A DNA stretch of 64,000 nt from Paenibacillus tundrae (GCF_036884255.1 NZ_CP145605.1:4340001-4404000); one strand, 5' to 3'. Shown: positions 17,239-25,416, numbered from the stretch's first letter. Numbers and translations: made by a program. The notes: generated from the sequence alone by a model not told the origin.

Positions 17239-17255
17239 TACCTCTTACAATCGAA

Positions 17256-17422
17256 GTTCAAAAAGTACGGTTTTCAGTACCAAGAAGATGGGATGAAGCT
17301 AGAAATGGAGTAGCGGAGCGTAGATAAAACTACGTGAGCAACGGACATTTCGGTTGAATCCCAGCTTCGACGCTGATGATGCCGCTAGGCATCTATCGTA
17401 ATCAAAAGCGGACTTTTTGAAC
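17256..17422 (+). repeat. Dispersed palindromic repeat, copy D (tandem array, third unit)
   Basis: 167-bp unit nearly identical to copy C with a few substitutions and one inserted base (GCTAGGC). Its right flank TACCTCTA ends 3 bases before the recG stop codon on the minus strand. Confidence 0.92.
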
Positions 17423-17432
17423 TACCTCTAAG

Positions 17433-19478
17433 TTAATCGATGAGGTCGCCTTGGAACACTTGTTGCCCCTGTAAATACTCACGCAGTGGTGCGTAGTCGA
17501 TGGATGTCCAGAAGTTTGCATCGGTAATTAAACTGGAGACGTCATCTCTGGCCTGCTCCAATACTGCAAAGTCAGCAACCATATCTGCCAATCGAAACTC
17601 GGGCAATCCGCTCTGCTTGGTGCCGAAGAAATCACCAGGACCTCGCAAATCCAGATCGCGCCGAGACACCTCGAAGCCATCATCCGTTTCCGTCATGACC
17701 TTCATGCGTTCTTGTCCAACTTCTGACTTCGGATCAGCAATGAGTACACAGTAGGAAGCATGAGCCCCACGGCCAACACGGCCCCGAAGCTGGTGAAGCT
17801 GTGACAGACCGAAACGATCCGCATCCATGATCACCATAAGCGTAGCATTAGGTACATCTACCCCTACCTCGATGACCGTCGTCGAAACGAGCAGCTGAAT
17901 ATCGTTACTGTAAAAGTCACGCATCATTTCCTCTTTTTCCGTCGCCGTCATTCGTCCATGAAGCAAACCCACACGATAGTGAGGAAAATTCTGCTGCATC
18001 TGTACATGCAGATCAATCGCATTCTGAACGTCCAGCTTCTCCGATTCTTCAATGAGTGGACAGATCAGATATGCTTGCCGCCCCTGATCCACTTCTCGAG
18101 ATATAAAGCCCAGCACTCGCTCCATCTTGTCATGCTTCACCCAGTAGGTGGAGATCGGGATACGCCCTTTAGGTCGCTCTGAGATCGTAGATACTTCAAT
18201 GTCGCCAAAAGCCGTAATCGCCAGTGTCCTAGGAATCGGCGTAGCTGTCATCGTCAACACATCCGGGTTATATCCCTTACGGCGGAGAACACTGCGCTGA
18301 TTCACACCGAAACGGTGCTGCTCATCGGTTACCACGAGTCCTAAATCACGGAAGAATACATCCTCCTGAATCAGAGCATGCGTGCCTACCACGATATCAA
18401 TCATGCCCATTTGCAAAGAAGCAATCAGATCTTTACGTTTGCGGCCGTTCACACTACCTGTAAGCAGTCCAACGGTCACCCCAAACGGTTCGAACAGCTT
18501 TTGCAATGACCTCATATGCTGCTCTGCCAGAATCTCCGTAGGCACCATTAGAGCTCCCTGAAACCCAGACCGCACCGTGGTGTAGAGGGCAATCGCCGCA
18601 ATGACGGTTTTGCCTGACCCTACATCTCCCTGAAGCAGACGGTTCATCGAATACGGCGAGCGCATATCATGCAAAATTTCAAGCTCTACCTTCTTCTGTG
18701 CATCTGTGAGCTCAAACGGCAAACTACGTACAAATTCGCGAATGGTCGTATTATCCGTCGTATGCACGACCCCATCCATACGATCTCGGTTAAGAGCACG
18801 ATATGCCTGCATTTTAAGTTGGAATAAGAAGAGCTCTTCATACACCATCCGTTGTCTGGCTCGCTGGCCTTCCTGGTTATCCTGTGGATGATGAATTCCA
18901 GCAATCGCTTGTTTACGAGGCAAGAGACTGTATTTATTTAATAAGCTTCGAGGCAAAATTTCAGGAATTAACTCCCCATATTGTACGAGTCCTTGCTGAA
19001 TGGTTTTGCGCATCCACGTTTGTGTGAGCTTACCCGTTACTGAGTATACAGGTTGAAGTGTACCTGTACGTCCTTCCCCTTTATCGGGAAATTCAGAATC
19101 GGATACCGTCATCTGCATGCGCTTTTGTTCCCATTTGCCTGTGATGACAATCTCACGGTTAGGTGTTAGCTGGTCTTTCAGGAAATGTCGATTAAACCAC
19201 GTAGCTGTAATCATCCATTCCTCTGTCATCACCTTACACGTAAGCCTTGATTTCTTCCCGTATCTCTGCAGCATAGGAATGCCCATAATTTTGCCCTGAA
19301 TGGTAATCTTGTCTCCATCCTTCACTTCACTGAGAGAACGCAGACGATAATCCTCGTATCTGAACGGATAATATTCTAATAAATCTTTTACAGTAGAGAT
19401 GCCAAAGGCGTGAAGCTCTCCCTCTTTGAGAGCACTCACGCCGTTGATTTGTTTTACGGATATTTCATCCCATTTCAT
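17433..19478 (-). CDS. recG: ATP-dependent DNA helicase RecG
   Basis: Branch-migration helicase that remodels stalled forks and Holliday junctions. The 681-residue protein has an N-terminal OB/wedge domain (KDGDKITIQGKI), Walker A GDVGSGKT, Walker B box DEQHRFGV, TATPIPRT, and the C-terminal QLRGRVGRG and RGPGDFFGTKQSGLP motifs, in normal order and length. The start is the ATG at 19478 (MKWDEISVKQING); an upstream in-frame codon at 19520 lies inside the previous gene. It follows the degV gene by 10 bases, as part of the fakA-degV-recG operon. Its 3-prime end abuts a tandem array of palindromic repeats rather than a classical terminator. Confidence 0.97.
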   Translation of the reverse strand: MKWDEISVKQINGVSALKEGELHAFGISTVKDLLEYYPFRYEDYRLRSLSEVKDGDKITIQGKIMGIPMLQRYGKKSRLTCKVMTEEWMITATWFNRHFLKDQLTPNREIVITGKWEQKRMQMTVSDSEFPDKGEGRTGTLQPVYSVTGKLTQTWMRKTIQQGLVQYGELIPEILPRSLLNKYSLLPRKQAIAGIHHPQDNQEGQRARQRMVYEELFLFQLKMQAYRALNRDRMDGVVHTTDNTTIREFVRSLPFELTDAQKKVELEILHDMRSPYSMNRLLQGDVGSGKTVIAAIALYTTVRSGFQGALMVPTEILAEQHMRSLQKLFEPFGVTVGLLTGSVNGRKRKDLIASLQMGMIDIVVGTHALIQEDVFFRDLGLVVTDEQHRFGVNQRSVLRRKGYNPDVLTMTATPIPRTLAITAFGDIEVSTISERPKGRIPISTYWVKHDKMERVLGFISREVDQGRQAYLICPLIEESEKLDVQNAIDLHVQMQQNFPHYRVGLLHGRMTATEKEEMMRDFYSNDIQLLVSTTVIEVGVDVPNATLMVIMDADRFGLSQLHQLRGRVGRGAHASYCVLIADPKSEVGQERMKVMTETDDGFEVSRRDLDLRGPGDFFGTKQSGLPEFRLADMVADFAVLEQARDDVSSLITDANFWTSIDYAPLREYLQGQQVFQGDLID

Positions 19479-19488
19479 GTCTAATCCC

Positions 19489-20352
19489 TCATTCCGGAAC
19501 AGGCCACATAAAGATCGCAATTACACCAGGACCGACATGGCTACCGATGACAGCGCCGATGTTGGTATACACTACCTCATTCAGTGTAAAATGCCCACGT
19601 AACTGCTCTGCACAAGCAATGGCTGATCCGGGATCTGCGGTGTGGCCGATTGCCACATTCACGCGTTTACCCGCGAAATCCTGCTGAAACAGCTCAATGA
19701 TGCGAGCCATGGCCTTTTTTTGACCTCTGACCTTCTCAACGGCATAAATAATGCCTTCTTCATCGATAGATAGAATTGGCTTAATATTCAAAAGCGTTCC
19801 AAAAATCGCTGCCGCTTTGCCGATCCGACCGCCTTTCTGTAGATACTCCAGCGTATCCACAAGGAAGAACAGCTTACGAGTCCGGTGCATGCCTTCTACA
19901 GCACTAGCAATGTCGGCTGCTGATTTGCCCTGTAAGGCAAGCTCAGCGGCCTGCACCACCAGCAAACCATATCCATAAGATGCCGACTTGGAGTCCAGCA
20001 CCGTAATGTCACCTTCACGCTCTAACAGAGACTTGCCAAGCAGAGCAGACTGATACGTGCCACTCATGCCAGACGACAAGTGAATGGATACGATGGCACG
20101 TTCCGGATCCTCATCCAGCAGTGACTGATATACGTTCATGAACTCGGTTGGAGAAGGCTGTGACGTCGTTGGCAATGTCGCAGCCTTTCCAAGTTTCGTA
20201 TAAAACTCCTCTGGGGTCAGTTCAACTCCGTCAGCATACGTTTCTTCACCAAACAATACACGCAACGGCACAACATGAATCCCATACTTGCGAATCAGTT
20301 CTTCCGGTATATCTGCTGTACTATCCGTTACAATCGCAACCTTATGGCTCAC
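19489..20352 (-). CDS. DegV-family fatty-acid-binding protein (FakB-type)
   Basis: 287 residues with the DegV pattern: IVTDSTADIPEEL at the N-terminus, TTSQPSPTEF, LSSGMSGTYQSA, and a GGRIGKAAA segment. DegV/FakB proteins bind a fatty acid and present it to the FakA kinase for phosphorylation. FakA is encoded directly upstream on the same strand (30 bases apart), so this is probably a dedicated FakB. In B. subtilis sdaAB/sdaAA occupy the place between fakA (yloV) and recG, so this pairing is a local rearrangement. The start is GTG at 20352 with GGAGG 10 bases upstream. Confidence 0.9.
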   Translation of the reverse strand: MSHKVAIVTDSTADIPEELIRKYGIHVVPLRVLFGEETYADGVELTPEEFYTKLGKAATLPTTSQPSPTEFMNVYQSLLDEDPERAIVSIHLSSGMSGTYQSALLGKSLLEREGDITVLDSKSASYGYGLLVVQAAELALQGKSAADIASAVEGMHRTRKLFFLVDTLEYLQKGGRIGKAAAIFGTLLNIKPILSIDEEGIIYAVEKVRGQKKAMARIIELFQQDFAGKRVNVAIGHTADPGSAIACAEQLRGHFTLNEVVYTNIGAVIGSHVGPGVIAIFMWPVPE

Positions 20353-20382
20353 TACATCCCCTCCTTCTTGGCTAGGTGAACA

Positions 20383-22191
20383 CTAAGACTCTACAGAGAA
20401 CAAATAATAGTAAACAGGCTGTCCTCCAGCATGTACCTCTACCTCAGCATCCGGATACTGCTCTTCGAGCCAAGCAACCAGTGCAGTTGTAACCTCAGAA
20501 GACGCTTCTTCTCCTTCAAGCAGGGTAACAACCTCGTCCCCACTCTCTAGCATGCGTGCAAGCAAACCTTGGCAGGCCTGCAACAGGTCTTCATCCGTAG
20601 CCACGATTTTGGAGTTGTGAATTCCAATATAATGACCTTCTTTAATATCCAGCTCATCATACTGAGTATCTCTCACCGCATGAGTTACTTGACCAGATTG
20701 CACCCGTGCCAGAGCATCCAGCATCTGATCCCGATTCACCTCAGCCGATTCATCTTCCTGGAAAGCAAATGCAGCCGCCATACCTTGTGGAATGGTCTTA
20801 CTTGGAATGACAGTAATACGGCGTTCATCCTCCAGCAATTCACGTGCCTGCTCTGCAGCAAGTACGATATTAGAATTGTTCGGCAAAATAAAAATTTGTT
20901 CCGCTGCAATTGAACGCACCGCTTTCACAAAATCCTCCGTGCTCGGATTCATCGTTTGTCCACCAGACAGAACGACATCCACACCGAGGCTACGGAAAAT
21001 CTCAGCAATCCCTTCACCTGAAGATACAGCGATAAATCCATATGGTGCCATCTCATCCGCAGGTGGTACAGCTTCCTCGTGACTACGCGACACTTCTGGT
21101 GGAATCTCTGCGAACAGTTCAGGCGAAGGCGCGATATCCATGCCAGCCGTAAGCAGGTCTCTATGCTGTTCACGCATGTTCAGAATGTGAATCTGCGTAA
21201 TTTCACCATAGCGTAGAGCCAGGTTTAATACATCGCCAGGCGTCTTGGAATGCACATGCACTTTGATGATTTCATCATCGGCAATAATGATAATGGAGTC
21301 TCCGTTCACTGATAACGCTTTCCGGAAAACATCCTCATCGAATGTGACTCCTGCGTTGTCGCCAAGCTGACGGTTAATGAAAAATTCCATATCATACAGG
21401 AATTCGATATCTTCCGTAACAAGTCTAGCCTGTGCCGATAAGGGCATCTCTGGCGCGATAACCTGTTGTACAGGTTTAGCAGGTGTTACTTCTGGCTTCG
21501 CAGCAGGTTTGAGCGCGGAAGACGATACCGAAGGTTGAACTTCTTTTGGCAGAGTCGTCAGGCTTCCTCCATCTTGCTGCAATAAAACTTCCATGAAACC
21601 TTCGTAAATATATACAAGCCCCTGACCACCTGAATCCACAACCCCTACCTGTTTCAGTACAGGCAGCAATTCTGGAGTCATCGCCAGTGCTTCTTTTGCT
21701 TTTAACAATACTTCATTCATTAATTCAGTAATATCATTCGTCCGTCTAGCGTAATAGTTGGCATGCTTAGCAGCTTCCTTAGCTACGGTCAGAATGGTGC
21801 CTTCTACAGGCTTTACCACTGCTTTGTATGCTGCATCCACACCGTTCTGGAGGGCTGCTGCAAATTGGATTGTATTCAGTTCCTCGTAAGGCGCAGCGGA
21901 ACGGCTGAATCCTCGGAACAATTGAGATAAAATAACTCCGGAATTGCCGCGAGCACCCATAAGCAGGCCTTTCGATAAAATACCAGCAGCTTCTCCGATT
22001 GAGGCAGAGCTCTTGCGTTTAATCTCAGCAACTCCTGCACTCATTGTCAAATTCATGTTCGTTCCCGTGTCGCCATCTGGCACAGGGAACACATTCAGGG
22101 AATTGACGTGCTCTGCATGCTGCCCAAGTTGTTCCGCTCCGGCAAGTACCATTGCGGTGAAATCTGTTCCATTTAAAGAACGTATACTCAA
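20383..22191 (-). CDS. fakA: Fatty acid kinase FakA (DAK2 domain, YloV)
   Basis: ATP-dependent kinase that phosphorylates FakB-bound fatty acids for entry into phospholipid synthesis. The 602-residue protein has the DAK-like ATP-binding domain (NVFPVPDGDTGTNM, GARGNSGVILSQL) at residues about 10-200, a middle linker rich in Pro/Ala/Val (about 220-260), and a C-terminal DegV-like lobe. Best start is TTG at 22191, preceded by AGGAAGGGG; an upstream ATG frame begins without a ribosome site. It is the first gene of the fakA-degV-recG operon, with divergent rpmB upstream as in B. subtilis, but the Asp23 gene (yloU) normally beside it is missing here and found at 58747. Confidence 0.93.
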   Translation of the reverse strand: MSIRSLNGTDFTAMVLAGAEQLGQHAEHVNSLNVFPVPDGDTGTNMNLTMSAGVAEIKRKSSASIGEAAGILSKGLLMGARGNSGVILSQLFRGFSRSAAPYEELNTIQFAAALQNGVDAAYKAVVKPVEGTILTVAKEAAKHANYYARRTNDITELMNEVLLKAKEALAMTPELLPVLKQVGVVDSGGQGLVYIYEGFMEVLLQQDGGSLTTLPKEVQPSVSSSALKPAAKPEVTPAKPVQQVIAPEMPLSAQARLVTEDIEFLYDMEFFINRQLGDNAGVTFDEDVFRKALSVNGDSIIIIADDEIIKVHVHSKTPGDVLNLALRYGEITQIHILNMREQHRDLLTAGMDIAPSPELFAEIPPEVSRSHEEAVPPADEMAPYGFIAVSSGEGIAEIFRSLGVDVVLSGGQTMNPSTEDFVKAVRSIAAEQIFILPNNSNIVLAAEQARELLEDERRITVIPSKTIPQGMAAAFAFQEDESAEVNRDQMLDALARVQSGQVTHAVRDTQYDELDIKEGHYIGIHNSKIVATDEDLLQACQGLLARMLESGDEVVTLLEGEEASSEVTTALVAWLEEQYPDAEVEVHAGGQPVYYYLFSVES

Positions 22192-22249
22192 GTGAGAATT
22201 CCCCTTCCTAGCTTGATACACGAACATCTTGCACCAAGATGTTATCTGG

Positions 22250-22520
22250 TCTGTTCATGCGTTAACGCTATTGCGTTATTCTTCGTCCATACCTTGTCCG
22301 GCATAGGCATATAATACAACATGTCAGCCGGGTTTAACGGTCTGGGCGGCCTGGCCACCGATATCCTGCAACCAATTACAGCCCCAAGTTCGGGGCATAC
22401 GGATATGCACCGGTATCGAGAGCCGGCATGAATGCCGCATGGAGACTGGTGCCAATGATGGAATGCCGCAGCGCGCAGCGTTGCCAAAAAGCAGACCCCC
22501 GACCTTTAAGGCCGGTCTTT
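22250..22520. other. GC-rich, hairpin-dense interval between fakA and rpmB
   Basis: About 270 bases clearly richer in GC than their surroundings. Self-pairing blocks on the plus strand include GCCCC-AAGTTC-GGGGC nested in ATATCC/GGATAT and ACCG/CCGGT, CGGCAT-GA-ATGCCG, and at the end a bidirectional hairpin 22493-22518 (AGACC.../GGTCT with inner CCTT/AAGG) followed by T-runs on either strand. An 81-codon frame across it has no coding character. A structured leader of fakA or an independent small RNA are possible; no known family was recognised. Confidence 0.45.
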
Positions 22521-22622
22521 TCTCCGGCTTCCCCGCGGCAAAAGCCTATTCACCGCTGTATTATGGACTATTCAACATTGTACTATATTAGACAGGAGAA
22601 ATAAATAAAGTTTTTGGATCAG

Positions 22623-22652
22623 TTGACGAAGCTTTTTTCGGTATGATATTAT
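22623..22652 (+). promoter_or_regulatory. Promoter of rpmB
   Basis: TTGACG at 22623-22628 and TATTAT at 22647-22652 with an 18-base spacer rich in T. Transcription would begin near 22660, giving a leader of about 170 bases. Confidence 0.65.
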
Positions 22653-22659
22653 ATTCAAG

Positions 22660-22829
22660 TATTGTTTTAAGCAGGTTTAGTAATGGTAATGATCCGGCGA
22701 TGCTGGCTTGAACAACCCATTAGCTACTGGAAACTGACTTTTTCTAGTCAGGTAGAACAATTTAGTCCTTATGGAATGACTTTCGTCTCTCCGAAGGCAC
22801 TGGTTATTTTAGGATAGGAGGTGTAATCT
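22660..22829 (+). other. Long, structured 5-prime leader of rpmB
   Basis: The leader contains a hairpin CTAC...CTGACT-TTTTC-TAGTCAG-GTAG at about 22725-22755, a CCGGC/GCTGG pairing near 22694, and ends with AGGAGGTG before the ATG. No terminator is inside it. Such length and structure are unusual for an L28 gene and could serve autoregulation by the ribosomal protein, which is inference. Confidence 0.45.
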
Positions 22830-23018
22830 ATGTCTCGCAAATGTTATGTGACAGGTAAGAAACCGGGCACCGGTAACCACGTATCCCACGCTAACAACCG
22901 TAACCGTCGTTCTTGGGGCGTAAACGTTCAGAAGGTCCGCATTCTCGTGAACGGCAAACCGAAACGTGTATACGTAAGCACCCGTGCACTGAAAGCCGGT
23001 AAAGTGACTCGCGTATAA
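22830..23018 (+). CDS. rpmB: 50S ribosomal protein L28
   Basis: 62 residues, strongly basic, starting [16 protein letters not shown], with [17 protein letters not shown] and the final [11 protein letters not shown], the complete standard L28. It has one N-terminal Cys and no zinc ribbon (Cys-minus paralogue type). A perfect AGGAGGTG precedes the ATG. It is divergent from fakA and convergent to spoVM, as in B. subtilis, with its own promoter, leader and terminator. Confidence 0.98.
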   Translation: MSRKCYVTGKKPGTGNHVSHANNRNRRSWGVNVQKVRILVNGKPKRVYVSTRALKAGKVTRV

Positions 23019-23048
23019 TCACGCAAAGCTACTATAAATCGGATAAGC

Positions 23049-23081
23049 AAAAAGCACCTTGTCTATTGCAGGTGCTTTTTT
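23049..23081 (+). terminator. Terminator of rpmB
   Basis: AAAAAGCACCT/AGGTGCTTTTTT stem with a 10-base loop and a T-run, 30 bases after the rpmB stop. Confidence 0.95.
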
Positions 23082-23130
23082 GGTATTTAAACATAAAAGC
23101 CCCCACCTTAACACCATAGACATGTGAATG

Positions 23131-23192
23131 GCCGCCGCATCGTGCTTCGAAAGCTAATTTTCAGAACGCCCTGAAGCTAACAAAGCGGCGGT
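23131..23192 (-). other. GC-clamped stem-loop downstream of spoVM
   Basis: CCGCCGC (23132-23138) pairs with GCGGCGG (23185-23191), enclosing a second hairpin TTCAG-AACGCC-CTGAA. It begins about 18 bases after the spoVM stop on the minus strand. There is no clean T-run, so it may stabilise the mRNA end rather than terminate. Confidence 0.45.
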
Positions 23193-23209
23193 ATTCGCAT
23201 TGTAATGGA

Positions 23210-23290
23210 TCAGTTCTTTTGAAACGTATTAAGAATCGCCTTTACAAACCCTCCCAAAAACTTCGGCAGTTTGAACGTGTAAAATTTCAT
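23210..23290 (-). CDS. spoVM: Stage V sporulation protein SpoVM (26 residues)
   Basis: A tiny frame from ATG (23288-23290) to TGA (23210-23212) encodes 26 residues beginning MKFYTFKLPKFLGGFVKAI, then LNTFQKN. This matches the B. subtilis SpoVM peptide at most positions, including the amphipathic helix and the essential Pro9. SpoVM recognises the convex forespore membrane and anchors SpoIVA for coat and cortex assembly. A strong Shine-Dalgarno (GGAGGGTGAAGT) precedes it. Position between rpe and rpmB is the conserved one. Such a short gene is easily missed by automatic calling. Confidence 0.95.
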   Translation of the reverse strand: MKFYTFKLPKFLGGFVKAILNTFQKN

Positions 23291-23362
23291 ACTTCACCCT
23301 CCCCATCATGCTCATACATCCGCCGTATCCTATGCTTCATGCCTTTCCCACCGCAAACACGA

Positions 23363-23399
23363 CAAAAAAGGCTACATGAGAAACCTGCTCATGTAACCA
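23363..23399 (-). terminator. Terminator after the small membrane protein gene
   Basis: TACATGAG/CTCATGTA stem with a 7-base loop, followed on the minus strand by GCC and six T residues. It separates the rpe operon end from spoVM. Confidence 0.88.
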
Positions 23400-23455
23400 T
23401 ATTTATGCGGAACTACCTGTCCCTATTCCATAATGACGAGCCTGAAACAAGGGAT

Positions 23456-23707
23456 TTACATCTGGGTCGGAACAAATTGATAGACAGCGATCATGAATAC
23501 ACTCATTAAGTAGTAGAGTATGCTAAAAATGACAAATGTAACCCGAAGTCTCGTTCGGTCAAATTTACGGAAGTACAAGATGACAATCCCAACTCCAAGT
23601 AAAGAGGTAAATGCATTAAATGGAGATTGTACTACCGCAAATAATGCGAGCACTAATCCTGTAACGAGACTTGCAGCCATGGTCCACAGCGTCTCTTTCA
23701 GATTCAT
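23456..23707 (-). CDS. Small integral membrane protein of unknown function
   Basis: 83 residues with two or three hydrophobic helices (about 8-25, 30-46 and 58-77) separated by a basic loop RKFDRTRLR. It lies 2 bases after rpe, so it is co-transcribed and probably co-translated (GGGGGC just upstream serves as ribosome site). In B. subtilis the thiamine pyrophosphokinase gene thiN holds this place; this protein is unrelated to it. I do not recognise the family. Confidence 0.7.
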   Translation of the reverse strand: MNLKETLWTMAASLVTGLVLALFAVVQSPFNAFTSLLGVGIVILYFRKFDRTRLRVTFVIFSILYYLMSVFMIAVYQFVPTQM

Positions 23708-23709
23708 GT

Positions 23710-24369
23710 TTAGCCCCCGTAGCTGTTGCGAATGTCAGTAATTGCAGCTGCACGATCTTCACGTCCAAATACTGCACTTCCTGCAACGAGCACATCTGCA
23801 CCAGCTTCCACCACGAGTGGAGCCGTATCGGCAGCGATTCCGCCATCCACTTCAATATGAACGTCATGACGTCCTTTTTCATTCAGCCAACTGCGAATTT
23901 GCTTTATTTTGTTCATTGTTCCGGAGATGAAGGCTTGTCCACCGAACCCCGGGTTAACCGTCATGACCAGCACTAAATCCACATCATCAAGTACTTCTTG
24001 AATTGCACTTGCAGGTGTACCCGGATTCAGAGCAACGCCTGCTTTTACACCTTGTTCTTTGATCAAGTGAATAACACGGTGAAGGTGCACACAAGCTTCA
24101 GCATGAACAGTAATGACTGCAGCGCCTGCTTTGGCAAACTCCTCAACATACCGCTCTGGATTCTCAATCATCAGATGCACATCAAGCGGCAAGCTCGTAT
24201 GAGGCGCAATGGCTTTTACAATTGCAGAACCAAGCGTAATATTAGGGACAAAGTGACCGTCCATGACATCAACGTGAATCCAGTCTCCACCTGCGGTTTG
24301 AGCTTCCGCTACTTCTGCACCAAGACGGGCAAAGTCAGCAGATAAAATGGATGGGGCAATTTTAATCAT
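23710..24369 (-). CDS. rpe: Ribulose-phosphate 3-epimerase
   Basis: Interconverts ribulose-5-phosphate and xylulose-5-phosphate in the pentose phosphate pathway. 219 residues, complete TIM barrel, with APSILSADFARL at the N-terminus, the metal site in WIHVDVMDGHFVPN, HLMIENPE, VNPGFGGQAF and the catalytic/phosphate part EVDGGI and VAGSAVFG. GGAGGT precedes the ATG. It follows rsgA by one base on the minus strand, part of the prpC-prkC-rsgA-rpe series. Confidence 0.97.
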   Translation of the reverse strand: MIKIAPSILSADFARLGAEVAEAQTAGGDWIHVDVMDGHFVPNITLGSAIVKAIAPHTSLPLDVHLMIENPERYVEEFAKAGAAVITVHAEACVHLHRVIHLIKEQGVKAGVALNPGTPASAIQEVLDDVDLVLVMTVNPGFGGQAFISGTMNKIKQIRSWLNEKGRHDVHIEVDGGIAADTAPLVVEAGADVLVAGSAVFGREDRAAAITDIRNSYGG

Positions 24370-24370
24370 G

Positions 24371-25288
24371 TTAGTACCTCCGCTTCTTGTCTTTCATTTC
24401 TGTAAGAAACAACTCATAGTGCCGGTACCGGCTTTCGGCGATTAGTCCTTCTTCCTTAGCTTCAAGTACCTTGCATGACGGTTCGTGGGTGTGTGTACAG
24501 CCTCGGAATTTACACTGATCTGCATACTGAGCAAATTCACGGAAACAGGTAGATAGCTCCTCTACACCAATCTCTAGAAAGTCCAGCTGGCTGAAACCAG
24601 GAGTATCGGCAACAAAGCCCCCATTATCCAGTGGAATTAACTCCACGTGCCTAGTGGTGTGTCTGCCTCGCCCTAGACGCATGCTGATCTCACTCGTTTC
24701 CAACGTAAGACCTGGCATCAAAGCATTCAGCATGGAAGACTTACCTACCCCGGATTGACCAGCAAATACGCTAATCTTACCTGCCAGCCGTTCCTTCAGC
24801 ATTTCACTGCCTTCCCCGGTTCGCGAACTGGTAGAGATGACTTCATAACCAATCTGTTCATAGAGCGCCTTAACTTCAGCGACAGTATCTTTGTCATCTG
24901 CTTCTGAATTAGCTAAGTCTTGCTTCGTTACGACGATAAGCGCATCCAGCCCTGCCTGTTCGATATGAACCAGGAACTTGTCCAGAAGATTCAGATTCAT
25001 ATCCGGTTCCTTGACGGAGAATAGGAGAACAGCCAGATTGACATTAGCCACAGGAGGACGGATCAGTTCCGTGTCACGCTTTTTAATTTCATCTACTGTT
25101 CCTTCCCCATTCTCAGTCAACATGTAGCTAACACGGTCACCCACAAGCGGTGAAGTACCCCGCTTCCTAAAAATGCCTCTAGCTCGGCATTGAACGGCAG
25201 AGCCTTCAACCGAAGGCACCCCGTTATCTTCCAGTGGCATGACATAGTAGTAACCGCTTAGCGCTTTAACGATGATACCTTCAGGCAT
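24371..25288 (-). CDS. rsgA: Small ribosomal subunit biogenesis GTPase RsgA (YloQ/CpgA)
   Basis: Circularly permuted GTPase acting in late 30S maturation, and a known PrkC substrate in B. subtilis. The 305-residue protein has an N-terminal OB domain (residues 5-75), then permuted G motifs: VVTKQDL (G4), GQSGVGKSS (G1), DTPGF (G3), and a C-terminal zinc knuckle with Cys-x4-Cys-x-His and later Cys (QCKFRGCTHTHEPSC). The ATG at 25288 is chosen because AAAGGAGGG lies 9 bases upstream; the longer frame begins without a ribosome site. Located next to prkC, consistent with functional linkage. Confidence 0.96.
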   Translation of the reverse strand: MPEGIIVKALSGYYYVMPLEDNGVPSVEGSAVQCRARGIFRKRGTSPLVGDRVSYMLTENGEGTVDEIKKRDTELIRPPVANVNLAVLLFSVKEPDMNLNLLDKFLVHIEQAGLDALIVVTKQDLANSEADDKDTVAEVKALYEQIGYEVISTSSRTGEGSEMLKERLAGKISVFAGQSGVGKSSMLNALMPGLTLETSEISMRLGRGRHTTRHVELIPLDNGGFVADTPGFSQLDFLEIGVEELSTCFREFAQYADQCKFRGCTHTHEPSCKVLEAKEEGLIAESRYRHYELFLTEMKDKKRRY

Positions 25289-25393
25289 AGCTCCGTCGCC
25301 CTCCTTTAATTTGGCAATACGATTGTGCAAGCTCCAGACATACGATTTTCAGTGAATGGTTAAACTAACCTTTACTGGCTAAACGTCAGCAAT

Positions 25394-25416
25394 AAGCCGT
25401 CCTTTAAGGACGGCTT
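25394..25416 (-). terminator. Hairpin overlapping the prkC stop codon
   Basis: AAGCCGTCC/GGACGGCTT forms a 9-bp perfect stem whose 5-base loop contains most of the prkC stop codon (25404-25406). The minus-strand tail TATTGC is weakly U-rich. It may be a partial terminator that reduces rsgA expression relative to prkC. Confidence 0.55.

Noticed and set aside
16866-17422. Possible CRISPR array because of tandem repeats
   Set aside because: Units are 166-200 bases, palindromic and separated by an identical linker rather than unique spacers, and there are no cas genes.
22242-22487. 81-codon minus-strand frame between fakA and rpmB
   Set aside because: His/Cys/Pro-rich composition without a fold pattern; the DNA is better explained by stacked hairpins.
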